The position numbers were made by a program, and so were the translations under genes. A stretch of DNA of 40,871 nt, taken from positions 1 to 40,871 of the forward strand of contig CAZDCK010000027.1 of assembly GCA_964503965.1 (NCBI GenBank), in the 5' to 3' direction. Shown piece after piece: positions 1-7,276 of the stretch. The DNA is from Eutrophocola sp964503965 (GTDB taxonomy: Bacteria; Pseudomonadota; Gammaproteobacteria; Pseudomonadales; Pseudohongiellaceae). The notes beneath the pieces were generated by a model. It made no database searches. It worked only from the letters and a program-made list of their open reading frames with translations, and was not told the DNA's origin. The first letter of the stretch is position 1, and every line of letters begins with the position of its first letter.

Positions 1-23
1 GTTAATTTCAGACGAACGATCCT

Positions 24-82
24 GCCTTTAGCCTTTAGCCTTTAGCCTTTAGCCTTTAGCCTTTAGCCTTTAGCCTTTAGCC
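24..82. repeat. Tandem heptamer array (GCCTTTA)n, left end
   Basis: Eight perfect copies of the 7-base unit GCCTTTA run from 24 to 79, followed by a partial copy (GCC) to 82. Read on the minus strand the unit is TAAAGGC, and the last copy supplies the TAA stop codon of tatC (77-79) and its final Gly codon. The array is therefore the immediate 3' flank of tatC. A one-base variant of the same heptamer forms a second array at the right end of the window. No spacers or dyad symmetry are present, so this is a simple minisatellite. Confidence 0.97.
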
Positions 83-871
83 TGCCCCGTCACTTTCCTC
101 TTCACCATCCTGTTCCGTCTTATCATCCACCTTGTGCAGCATCTTCCCGGCAATGAGGCCAACTTCAAAAAGTAGCCACATCGGGATAGCAACAAAGGAT
201 TGTGAAAGCGGGTCCTGCGGCGTCAGAAACATGCCGACAACAAAGCAGCCGATAATGATATACGGACGTTTTTCTGCCAGTTTCTGCGTGGTTACCACAC
301 CGGAAAATATCAGCAGCAATGTCGCAATAGGTACCTCAAACACCAGGCCGAAAACAAAAAACAGTGACAGCACAAAATCCAGGTATTGCGAGATATCCGT
401 CATTACAGAGACTGTTTCCGGTGCACTGCTGACGAAAAAATCGAAGACAAAATTGAACATGATGAAATACGCAAACGCAATGCCTGCATAGAAAAGCAGT
501 ACGCTTGAAACAAGAATGGGCAGGGTTACGCGAATCTCATTCCGATACAGTCCGGGAGAAATAAACGCCCACGCCTGGTGCAGGATAAAAGGCACGCCAA
601 GAAAAAGGGCCGCATAAATTGACGTCTTGAAGGGAATCATGAATGGTGAGGTGACAGATGTGGCAATCATGCTTGAGCCTTCCGGCAGGACATCTATCAG
701 GGGCTGCGACACAATAATGTAAAGGTCATTGGCCCACGGGAAAATTCCGAGGAAAAGCACCAGGATAACCAGCAGGCAGCGCAGCAAACGGTCTCTCAAT
801 TCCACCAGGTGGGAGATCAGCGGCTGTTCCGTGGAATCGATATCCTGTTCTTGTTGTTCGGTATCTGTCAT
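77..871 (-). CDS. tatC: Sec-independent translocase subunit TatC
   Basis: Polytopic inner-membrane core of the twin-arginine translocase. It binds the RR signal peptide together with TatB and moves folded proteins to the periplasm. The 264-residue product has the usual length and about six hydrophobic segments. Family signatures are visible: the cytoplasmic N-terminal motif HLVELRDRL (about residues 20-29), the FISPGLYRNE stretch after the second helix, and the TPQDPLSQ region before the last helices. The ATG at 869-871 lies 14 bases after tatB, with no strong ribosome binding site, which suggests translational coupling. The C-terminal tail is acidic and ends inside a heptamer repeat array, whose sequence provides the stop codon. 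It is the last gene of a hisI-hisE-tatA-tatB-tatC run. Confidence 0.98.
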   Translation of the reverse strand: MTDTEQQEQDIDSTEQPLISHLVELRDRLLRCLLVILVLFLGIFPWANDLYIIVSQPLIDVLPEGSSMIATSVTSPFMIPFKTSIYAALFLGVPFILHQAWAFISPGLYRNEIRVTLPILVSSVLLFYAGIAFAYFIMFNFVFDFFVSSAPETVSVMTDISQYLDFVLSLFFVFGLVFEVPIATLLLIFSGVVTTQKLAEKRPYIIIGCFVVGMFLTPQDPLSQSFVAIPMWLLFEVGLIAGKMLHKVDDKTEQDGEEESDGAG

Positions 872-885
872 TACTGCAGTTTATG

Positions 886-1437
886 TCAGGCAGGTTTGTC
901 GGGGTTTTCTTCAGAATTCCCGGAATCGGTTGAAGAGGATGCCGTTGCCGATGGTTTGGTTTCAGCATCACTCGACGGTTTGGTGTCTGGTGCAGGCGTT
1001 GCCGTCTGGGTGGTACTTTGTGGAATGACTCGGGCAGCCGGGTCGTTGGTTGGCAGTTTTTCTACCGGATCAATGTCCTCACCGGCGGCAGCTGTGCTCT
1101 GTTCGGGCTTGTTATCAACACCACTTGTGAACTGCTTCTTGATGTTCAGATCATCTTTAATCGCATCAGCTTCTTTCTTGACGGATTCAATGGACTGGGT
1201 AACTTCGCTCTTGGTGGCGTTGAACTTTTCCATGATAGCTTCATTGCGCAATTGTCGGCGAATTTCATCAGCGCCAACTTCATGTTCTATTTCACGCTTG
1301 ATGTTATTGAAGCTTCGGCGCAGGCGACCGATCCACAAGCCCAGTGTCTTGATGGCACCAGGTAATTTATCCGGGCCGAGCACAAGCAATGCGACCACGC
1401 AGATAATAATGAGCTCGAAAAAACTGGGATCAAACAT
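886..1437 (-). CDS. tatB: Sec-independent translocase subunit TatB
   Basis: Single-span membrane protein that forms the signal-peptide receptor complex with TatC. The N-terminus begins MFDPSFFELIIICVVALLVL, then GPDKLP, the TatB-type hinge, followed by an amphipathic helix (about residues 24-75) rich in Arg, Lys and Glu. The remaining roughly 110 residues are low-complexity and rich in Ala, Thr, Ser and Pro, as usual for the poorly conserved TatB tail. The length of 183 residues fits the family. The Glu near the start of the membrane helix and the GPDKLP hinge separate it from TatA. No convincing Shine-Dalgarno sequence precedes the ATG, in contrast to tatA upstream. Confidence 0.96.
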   Translation of the reverse strand: MFDPSFFELIIICVVALLVLGPDKLPGAIKTLGLWIGRLRRSFNNIKREIEHEVGADEIRRQLRNEAIMEKFNATKSEVTQSIESVKKEADAIKDDLNIKKQFTSGVDNKPEQSTAAAGEDIDPVEKLPTNDPAARVIPQSTTQTATPAPDTKPSSDAETKPSATASSSTDSGNSEENPDKPA

Positions 1438-1475
1438 GGGAGACCGGTGAGACCTTGCGTACGGCTACGGCTACG

Positions 1476-1497
1476 CTGAAGCAAGGGTCTGCTTCAG
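1476..1497 (-). promoter_or_regulatory. Hairpin between tatA and tatB
   Basis: A perfect 8-base inverted repeat, CTGAAGCA and TGCTTCAG, with a 6-base loop lies at 1476-1497 and covers the tatA stop codon (1494-1496). It sits at the upstream edge of the 56-base gap before tatB. There is no U-run after it, so it is not a classical terminator. It could act as an mRNA stability or attenuation element that keeps TatA more abundant than TatB and TatC. The hairpin is seen; its function is inferred. Confidence 0.5.
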
Positions 1498-1739
1498 GCC
1501 TTGTTCTCCTCGGCATCTTCTACTTTTTCCGCTTTCACATCGAAAGTATCGGGTTCTTCCTCAAGCTGTGCCTGGGAATCCTTTGCCTCACTTTCTTCAT
1601 CACTCATGGCATTCTTGAAGCCCTTGAGGGCCCCGCCAAGGTCTGATCCGATATTCTTGAGTTTCTTGGTGCCAAACACCATCACAACGATCAACAGGAT
1701 GATGAGCAGCTGCCACATGCTGATTCCGCCAATTCCCAT
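1494..1739 (-). CDS. tatA: Sec-independent translocase subunit TatA
   Basis: Small membrane protein that oligomerises during Tat transport to open the path for folded substrates. The 81-residue product shows the TatA plan: an N-terminal hydrophobic helix starting MGIGGISMWQLLIILLIVV, the FGTKKLKNIGSDLG hinge and amphipathic helix (about residues 22-45), then an acidic tail. The FGTKKL motif marks TatA rather than TatB. The ATG at 1737-1739 is preceded by a near-perfect Shine-Dalgarno sequence. The gene lies 84 bases after hisE and 56 bases before tatB. One substrate may be encoded close by: the RR-signal lipoprotein at 4466-5278. Confidence 0.97.
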   Translation of the reverse strand: MGIGGISMWQLLIILLIVVMVFGTKKLKNIGSDLGGALKGFKNAMSDEESEAKDSQAQLEEEPDTFDVKAEKVEDAEENKA

Positions 1740-1743
1740 GATT

Positions 1744-1751
1744 ACCTCCTA
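1744..1751 (-). promoter_or_regulatory. Strong Shine-Dalgarno of tatA
   Basis: On the minus strand the bases read TAGGAGGT, ending four bases before the tatA ATG. This is an almost ideal match to the 16S anti-Shine-Dalgarno. tatB and tatC have no comparable sequence, which fits the known need for a large excess of TatA. Confidence 0.85.
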
Positions 1752-1823
1752 AATGTAAGTTCTTCGTAGCCTGGGCTACTGTGTTCCTGCCATACTCATG
1801 CCAGGATGAGGGTGGCCATTGTA

Positions 1824-2162
1824 TCAGTCTTGACTCTTGCCGCGTGAGGCTTTTTCTTCGAGGCCACTCATACCAAAACGGCGCTCCAGTTCTGCCAGTA
1901 CTGCCTCTGGCCCGGTTTCAAGCTTTGCCAGCATGACCAGGGTATGAAACCACAGGTCTGCTGTTTCATATACCAGGTGTTCTGTATCGCCATTCTGTTC
2001 AGCTTCTCTGGCGGCCTCAATGGTTTCCCCGGATTCTTCAGCTACTTTAGCCAGAATTTTATCCAGTCCCTTGTGATTCAGGCTGGCAACATAGGAAGAG
2101 CCGGGGTCAGCCGATTTCCTGGATTCAATAATTGCCGCCAGTTTTTGCAGGGTGTCAGTCAT
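1824..2162 (-). CDS. hisE: Phosphoribosyl-ATP pyrophosphatase HisE
   Basis: Second step of histidine synthesis: hydrolysis of phosphoribosyl-ATP to phosphoribosyl-AMP and pyrophosphate. The 112-residue protein has the all-alpha MazG-like pattern, with the conserved helix KVAEESGETIEAA (about residues 38-50) carrying the acidic metal-binding residues and ETADLWFHTLVML (about 65-77) as the second metal helix. The ATG at 2160-2162 is 18 bases after hisI. Placing hisI and hisE as separate genes beside tatABC, away from the main his operon, is a recurrent arrangement in proteobacteria. The product feeds HisI, encoded directly upstream. Confidence 0.97.
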   Translation of the reverse strand: MTDTLQKLAAIIESRKSADPGSSYVASLNHKGLDKILAKVAEESGETIEAAREAEQNGDTEHLVYETADLWFHTLVMLAKLETGPEAVLAELERRFGMSGLEEKASRGKSQD

Positions 2163-2180
2163 TTGCTTTTCTGTCCGGAT

Positions 2181-2573
2181 TCATCCATAGATATCTTCGG
2201 GTGCCTTTAACACAGGTTCGCTGTCCGATTCCTGCCATTTTCCATTTTCCAGTTTCAGGAAATAACAGCTTTCACGGCCTGTATGGCAGGCAATTCCGCC
2301 AAGCTGCTCCACACGATAAATGAGGCTGTCCCTGTCACAATCCAGAAATACGCCATGCAGGACCTGTACATGTCCCGAGTCTTCACCCTTGCGCCACAAT
2401 TTCTGGCGGGAGCGGGACCAGTAAACGGCGCGGTTTTCACGGACAGCCAGTTCAAGGGCTTCCCGGTTTACCCAGGCCTGCATCAATATCTTGCCGCTTT
2501 CATGATCCTGGGCAATTGCGGGAACAAGGCCGTCAGAATTCCAGTTAACCCTGTCGAGCCAGTCTGTGCTCAT
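2181..2573 (-). CDS. hisI: Phosphoribosyl-AMP cyclohydrolase HisI
   Basis: Third step of histidine synthesis: opening of the adenine ring of phosphoribosyl-AMP, a zinc- and magnesium-dependent reaction. The 130-residue product is the monofunctional form. Conserved features include the QDHESGKILMQAW start of the fold, the tract SGHVQVLHG, the DCDRDSL acidic metal motif (about residues 79-85) and the downstream cysteines in GGIACHTGRESCYF (about 92-105), which bind zinc with the DCD cysteine. The start is the ATG at 2571-2573. It is first of a five-gene run with hisE and tatABC, about 100 bases downstream of ubiB. Confidence 0.97.
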   Translation of the reverse strand: MSTDWLDRVNWNSDGLVPAIAQDHESGKILMQAWVNREALELAVRENRAVYWSRSRQKLWRKGEDSGHVQVLHGVFLDCDRDSLIYRVEQLGGIACHTGRESCYFLKLENGKWQESDSEPVLKAPEDIYG

Positions 2574-2677
2574 ATCCGCTTGCTCCGATAGTTACTTGCT
2601 GTTTTGCAGTCGCCAAGAATACTCTATTTTGGGGTGATGGGTCAGAATTCAAGCGTAAAACCGGAATCTGCCTTGAT

Positions 2678-4318
2678 TCAGCGTCTGCTCGACAGCAGTA
2701 GAACCAGCCCGAATCCGGTGAGCAGTAATGAGGGAAGTGGCAAGTCTGCGATCCAGGCTGCTATCGTTGGCTGCAGGGACAGGCCGGCCATTGCCACTAA
2801 AACCATTCCCAGTAGGCGATTGCGCCGACGCCGATGATTTCTGAAGCGGGCAAAACGTTTTTCTCTTTCCTGCTCCATGGCCTCCCGGTGTCCCCGTGAC
2901 TGCTTGATTTCCTGCATGGCATCAAATAACAGCTCGGGGATTTCCGGTAACTGTTCCAGCCATTCAGGGATACGTTCTGAGACTTTTTTCAGGTTGCTTA
3001 TGGGGGACAGGCGTTGTTTTTGCCAACGTTCCAGGAAGGGCAGCGCATTCTCCCAGAGATCCAGCTCGGGGTAGAGCTGTTTGCCAAGGCCCTCTACATT
3101 GAGCAGGGTTTTCTGTAACAGCACCAGGGAGGGCTGTACCTCCATATTGAAACGACTCGCAGTCTGGAAAAGCTGCAGTAACAGCATTCCAAAGGAAATG
3201 TCTTTCAGAGGTTTCTGGAAAATCGGTTCGCAGACGCTCCGCATGGTTGCCTCAAAAGCGTTGACCGGGGTGTCAGGGGGAACCCAGCCGCATTCAACAT
3301 GCAATTCGGCCACCCTGCGATAATCGCGCTTGAAAATGGCGAGCAGGTTTTTAGCCAGGTAATACTGGTCGTCACGACTGAGCGTCCCGATGATGGCGCA
3401 ATCAAGTGCGATGTACTGGGGTTTCTCAGGATGCTCACGTGATACATAGACATTGCCCGGGTGCATATCGGCATGGAAGAAGCTATGGGTGAATACCTGG
3501 GTGAAGAAGATTTCAACACCCCGTTCAGCCAGCACCTTGAGATCAATGCCGCAGGCTTTCAACTCCTCAATGCGGCTTACCGGGATGCCGTGAATACGCT
3601 CCATTACCAGCACATTCATGCGCGTATAATCCCAGTACACCCTGGGTACATAAAGCAGGCCAGAATGTTCAAAGTTTCTGCGCAGCTGGGTGCCATTGGC
3701 CCCTTCTGACATCAGATTGAGTTCATCATGAATGATGTAGTCATAGTCCTGGACGACTTCCATGGCCCGCAGGCGTTTCCCCTGGTCCACATTATGCTCA
3801 ACAAATCGGGCAATGCTCTTGAGCAGGGCAATGTCCTGGCTAATGATTTTGTCGATGCCCGGACGTATGACTTTGACTACAACTTCCTCGCCGCCGGGTA
3901 ATACCGCCGTATGAACCTGGGCAATGGAGGCAGAGGCCAGTGGTGTCGATGTAAAGTCGGCGAAAAGCTCATCCAAAGTTGCTCCCAGTGCTTCTTCAAC
4001 CAGTGCGGCAGCTTCCTCTTCTCCGAAGGGCGGCACGTTATCCTGGAGGACGGCGAGCTCATCCGCTATGTCTTCAGGCACCATGTCCCGGCGGGTAGAA
4101 AGCAGCTGGCCAAATTTGATAAAGATAGGACCAAGGGCCTCCAGTGCCAACCGCAGTCGCTGTCCACGATTCAGGGTGTCAATGTCCCGGGCTGCTGGTA
4201 AAGGCAGACTCAGCAACAGTGACAGGCCCCGGGCCTGGTCAAAGTTGCGCAATAGTTCGCCCAGGCGGTAACGGTTTGCCACCCGGTAGATTTTCAAGAG
4301 CCTGAAGAGCCTGTTCAC
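2678..4318 (-). CDS. ubiB: Ubiquinone biosynthesis kinase-like protein UbiB
   Basis: Membrane-anchored atypical kinase/ATPase of the ABC1/ADCK/UbiB family, needed for aerobic coenzyme Q synthesis. The 546-residue product has the family KxGQ motif in FIKFGQLLSTRRD (about residue 65), the ExD-type motif in DELNLMSEGANGTQ (about 198-211), the VMERIHGIPVS hinge, the catalytic-like FFHADMHPGNV loop (about 283-294) and two C-terminal hydrophobic helices. The start at 4316-4318 is GTG; the N-terminal sequence from there (NRLFRLLKIYRVANRYRL) matches the usual UbiB N-terminus, which supports it. UbiB normally follows ubiE and ubiJ directly, but here two opposite-strand genes separate it from them. Confidence 0.97.
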   Translation of the reverse strand: MNRLFRLLKIYRVANRYRLGELLRNFDQARGLSLLLSLPLPAARDIDTLNRGQRLRLALEALGPIFIKFGQLLSTRRDMVPEDIADELAVLQDNVPPFGEEEAAALVEEALGATLDELFADFTSTPLASASIAQVHTAVLPGGEEVVVKVIRPGIDKIISQDIALLKSIARFVEHNVDQGKRLRAMEVVQDYDYIIHDELNLMSEGANGTQLRRNFEHSGLLYVPRVYWDYTRMNVLVMERIHGIPVSRIEELKACGIDLKVLAERGVEIFFTQVFTHSFFHADMHPGNVYVSREHPEKPQYIALDCAIIGTLSRDDQYYLAKNLLAIFKRDYRRVAELHVECGWVPPDTPVNAFEATMRSVCEPIFQKPLKDISFGMLLLQLFQTASRFNMEVQPSLVLLQKTLLNVEGLGKQLYPELDLWENALPFLERWQKQRLSPISNLKKVSERIPEWLEQLPEIPELLFDAMQEIKQSRGHREAMEQEREKRFARFRNHRRRRNRLLGMVLVAMAGLSLQPTIAAWIADLPLPSLLLTGFGLVLLLSSRR

Positions 4319-4465
4319 AATGAAAAAAAGTGTCCGGAAAATGCAGGGGCGGCAACAATATCACTATTCAGAATGCCAGTAAAATCAAAGACCTCAGTGA
4401 GTTGGTAAGTGTCAGGCCCATGTGTAAAATGCATTGCTCTGCCTATAATTAAAAATGGACCATCC

Positions 4466-5278
4466 ATGAAATCTTTGAATACCGGAAACAGTCGGGAATC
4501 CACTTTCACCCGCCGTGAAATGCTCAGGTCCACAGGGCAGGGAGTCACACTGGCTGCCCTGGCCTCTGCAGTGGGTTGCTCTACGGCAGGGATGGGGGAA
4601 AGAGAGAATATTGTGGGCTCCACCTGTCTGACCATCCTTTACCGGAACGGGGATAATGTCACGTTTGATTATGATTATTACAGGGACAATCACCTCACGC
4701 TGATCATGGAGCGTTATGGAAACGATGCCATCAGCAGGTATGAGATGCATAAACCGATTGTTATGCCGGGTGCCCCGCCGTCCCCTTATGTGCTGCATGT
4801 GAATATCTATATCCGTGATGCCGAAGCCTTTGCGGCGGCTGGGGCAGAACACGGTGAGGAAGTAGCAGCAGATGTGCCCAATTTCACCAATACCGGACTT
4901 GTTGTACAAAACGATATTATCTGGGGGGAATCGGGAGGGGATCTGCATTCCACCGAACTTGGCCAGACATGCATGGCTATTTTGTACCCCCATGAAGAAG
5001 GGGCTACTTTTGATCCGGACTATTACCGGGATAAGCATATGACGCTGATCATGGACCTGTATGGCCGTGAGGCAATCCGCCGGTTTGAAGTACGAAAACC
5101 GGCACCTCTACCACAGGGTAATGCTCCTTTCATGGGTTGTATAAATTTTTATATTGAAGACCAGGCAGCCTTTGATGCCGCCGGTGCTGAGCATACAGAG
5201 ACACTGGTAGCGGATGTCCCGAATTTCTCCAGTGTATTACCAATGGTCATTCCCAGTGTCATTTATGGTATCGGCTAG
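4466..5278 (+). CDS. Tat-signal lipoprotein with two EthD-like domains
   Basis: The function is not established. From the ATG at 4466 (270 residues) the N-terminus carries a twin-arginine motif, TFTRREML (Arg16-Arg17), a hydrophobic stretch and a possible lipobox ending VGC at Cys38, so export by Tat and lipid anchoring are likely. The mature part is two tandem copies of an EthD-like, dimeric alpha-beta-barrel domain, about residues 52-155 and 163-268. Each contains a DYYRD.H.TLIM core, an AFxAAGAEH segment and a VADVPNF segment. EthD-fold proteins bind or process small organic molecules, but the exact ligand here is unknown. A GTG at 4409 is also in frame; the ATG is preferred because it places the RR motif near the N-terminus. 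It is transcribed away from ubiB and precedes a serine hydrolase by 97 bases. Confidence 0.85.
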   Translation: MKSLNTGNSRESTFTRREMLRSTGQGVTLAALASAVGCSTAGMGERENIVGSTCLTILYRNGDNVTFDYDYYRDNHLTLIMERYGNDAISRYEMHKPIVMPGAPPSPYVLHVNIYIRDAEAFAAAGAEHGEEVAADVPNFTNTGLVVQNDIIWGESGGDLHSTELGQTCMAILYPHEEGATFDPDYYRDKHMTLIMDLYGREAIRRFEVRKPAPLPQGNAPFMGCINFYIEDQAAFDAAGAEHTETLVADVPNFSSVLPMVIPSVIYGIG

Positions 5279-5375
5279 ATCCGGGCGAGAGGCTTGCCAG
5301 GCTCAAAGGGATGGCGTTTGCAGCCTCTTATTCCTGACTGCCAGATAACCCACAACCACCTTCGAGATTAAACAG

Positions 5376-6593
5376 ATGCTTGCCAGACTTTTTCTCTTTA
5401 CATTGTTTTTTCCTGCCATGCTTGTTGCACAGGAGTTTTCCGAAGCCGGCAGGATGGAACTGGAACGTTATCTGGCAGACGCGCAGGAGAAGCACGGGAT
5501 TCCCGGGATGGTAGCCCTGGTAACAAACCAGGACCGTGTGATTTACCAGGGAGCATTCGGAAACCGGCATGTTGCGCAGGCATCTCCCATGACCATGGAG
5601 GCACTATTCAATCTGGCATCCATGACCAAGCCGGTGACATCCCTTGCAGTTATGATGCTGGTTGAGCAAGGCAGCATTGAGCTGGATGAGCCCGTGGAAA
5701 CATACTTGCCTTACCTTGCAGATCGTGAAGTTTTTACCCGGGTTGATTTTGAATCCGGTGAATATTCCGCCAGGTCGGCAACCAACAAAATCACAGTGCG
5801 TCATTTGCTGACCCATACCTCCGGGCTTGGTTATTCTTTTGACAGCCCGGAACTGGCCAGGCTATTGGGCATTGACTTCAATGCATCGGCGACCAGCCTG
5901 CCGTTGCTGCATGAGCCAGGTGCCGCCTGGACCTATGGTGAGAGCACACGAGTCCTCGGACATCTCGTTGAAACCGTGTCTGGACTTGGCCTTTTTGATT
6001 TTTTAAAGGTAAATATCCTCGCTCCCCTGGCCATGGCAAATACCTTCTATGCTGTGCCCTCTGCGAAAAAGCGTCGTGTCGTTACCATACACAACAGGGT
6101 TGATGGACAGTTTGTTGAATTGCCGCCTCCAGCAGGCGAGATTGTTTCACCGGTGCTCGGAGACGGTGGTCTGTATGGTTCTGCCCATGACTATGCCAGT
6201 TTCATGCGTCTGTTTCTTAATGACGGAGTGAGTGATTTTGGCGACAGGATTATCGATGCACAATTAATCACTGCCATGGGTGAGGATCATACCGGCCGTG
6301 TCAGGGTCAGGCAGATGCCGACAACAAACCCTGCACTCAGTCAGCCATTCCCGCTGGGTGCCGGTGAAGATGGTTTTGGTCTGGGCTTCCAGATTACAGC
6401 CCGTCAGGATGAGAACCGTCGTGCGCCTGGCAGTATGTCCTGGGCTGGTATCTACAATACTGAATTCTGGATAGACCCGGAAAACCAGATTGGTGTGGTA
6501 TTACTGATGCAGTACCTGCCTTTTTACGATGCCGAGGCCATAGACGTGTTGCGGGGGTTTGAACAGCGGATTTATCAATACCTGCAAGACTAG
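5376..6593 (+). CDS. Secreted beta-lactamase-family serine hydrolase
   Basis: A 405-residue member of the class C beta-lactamase / penicillin-binding-protein-like hydrolase family, which includes esterases, D-aminopeptidases and amide hydrolases; the substrate cannot be read from sequence. A Sec-type signal peptide covers about residues 1-18, with an A-Q junction. The catalytic SxxK tetrad is Ser82-Met-Thr-Lys85 and the second motif is Tyr187-Gly-Glu, where true class C beta-lactamases have YxN. The LLTHTSGLGYSF segment (about 144-155) and the C-terminal GFGLGFQI region are typical of the family. The changed YxN motif argues for an esterase or peptidase-like enzyme rather than antibiotic resistance. 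It probably shares a transcript with the EthD lipoprotein upstream. Confidence 0.88.
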   Translation: MLARLFLFTLFFPAMLVAQEFSEAGRMELERYLADAQEKHGIPGMVALVTNQDRVIYQGAFGNRHVAQASPMTMEALFNLASMTKPVTSLAVMMLVEQGSIELDEPVETYLPYLADREVFTRVDFESGEYSARSATNKITVRHLLTHTSGLGYSFDSPELARLLGIDFNASATSLPLLHEPGAAWTYGESTRVLGHLVETVSGLGLFDFLKVNILAPLAMANTFYAVPSAKKRRVVTIHNRVDGQFVELPPPAGEIVSPVLGDGGLYGSAHDYASFMRLFLNDGVSDFGDRIIDAQLITAMGEDHTGRVRVRQMPTTNPALSQPFPLGAGEDGFGLGFQITARQDENRRAPGSMSWAGIYNTEFWIDPENQIGVVLLMQYLPFYDAEAIDVLRGFEQRIYQYLQD

Positions 6594-6652
6594 ACAGGTA
6601 GAATATCAGGAAGTGTGTCGATAGCTTCCATAGAGATAAGACGTAGCAGGGC

Positions 6653-7270
6653 TCAGGTTGTTGGTGTCTCCAGGCGGGAAACCCTGGCCCTCAACCGATC
6701 AACACGCAGCCGCAGATTATCGACTGAATCCTCAAATGATTTAACCTGGCTGGCTGTTGGTAGCAGCTGCCTCTCTTCATGCAGGTAATCATCTATATCC
6801 TGCTGCAGGTTGCGGCCTGCTCTGGCGGCATATTCCTGGCTATTTTCCAATAACTCACCAAGCGCCTGGGTTGGGATGTCTCCTACCAGTTTGCTCAGGT
6901 GATATTCCCAGTCAATATTCAGGCTCATCAGGACTTCCTGCAGGCTGGTCAGCAGGGAGGTACTTCCCCTGATCTCAATCCCCTTATGCTTGAGATTTGA
7001 TGTATCCCTGGTGACTAGGAGATTGACCAGGGCGGTAGCTGTGCCGGTAATTATCGTATCCGGATTGTCGATATCTCCCTGGCAAAACTGGAGAGAGTTC
7101 TCGCAGACGATCAGGTTCACCAGTATGTCGGGTGTGAGGCAGTGGATCTGTAATACCTTGCCTGACAGTGGTGAGAGCCGGGCAGACGTTCGGGAATCAA
7201 GAGCCAGCAGGTTATTTACCATGCCCTGGATGGCAGAAAGTATAGCTGAGTGCAGGAGTGATACAGCCAT
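6653..7270 (-). CDS. ubiJ: Ubiquinone biosynthesis accessory factor UbiJ
   Basis: Soluble SCP2-type lipid-binding protein that scaffolds the coenzyme Q biosynthetic enzymes and binds ubiquinone intermediates. The 205-residue length matches the family. The N-terminal two thirds form the SCP2-like domain (HSAILSAIQGMVNNLLALD at the start, then alternating strands to about residue 115). The C-terminal part is helical and ends in a heptad-rich coiled coil (about 172-200, with repeated LRxRVxxL spacing), a feature of UbiJ. It starts 6 bases after the ubiE stop, so the two are one operon. The product is expected to work with UbiE upstream and UbiB, which is displaced by 2.3 kb. Confidence 0.93.
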   Translation of the reverse strand: MAVSLLHSAILSAIQGMVNNLLALDSRTSARLSPLSGKVLQIHCLTPDILVNLIVCENSLQFCQGDIDNPDTIITGTATALVNLLVTRDTSNLKHKGIEIRGSTSLLTSLQEVLMSLNIDWEYHLSKLVGDIPTQALGELLENSQEYAARAGRNLQQDIDDYLHEERQLLPTASQVKSFEDSVDNLRLRVDRLRARVSRLETPTT

Positions 7271-7276
7271 GGCAGG

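Noticed and set aside
24..82. CRISPR-like array
   Set aside because: Seven-base units without spacers; a plain tandem repeat.
5376..6593. A beta-lactam resistance gene
   Set aside because: The Tyr-x-Asn motif of class C enzymes is changed to Tyr-Gly-Glu, and the family is mostly esterases and peptidases.
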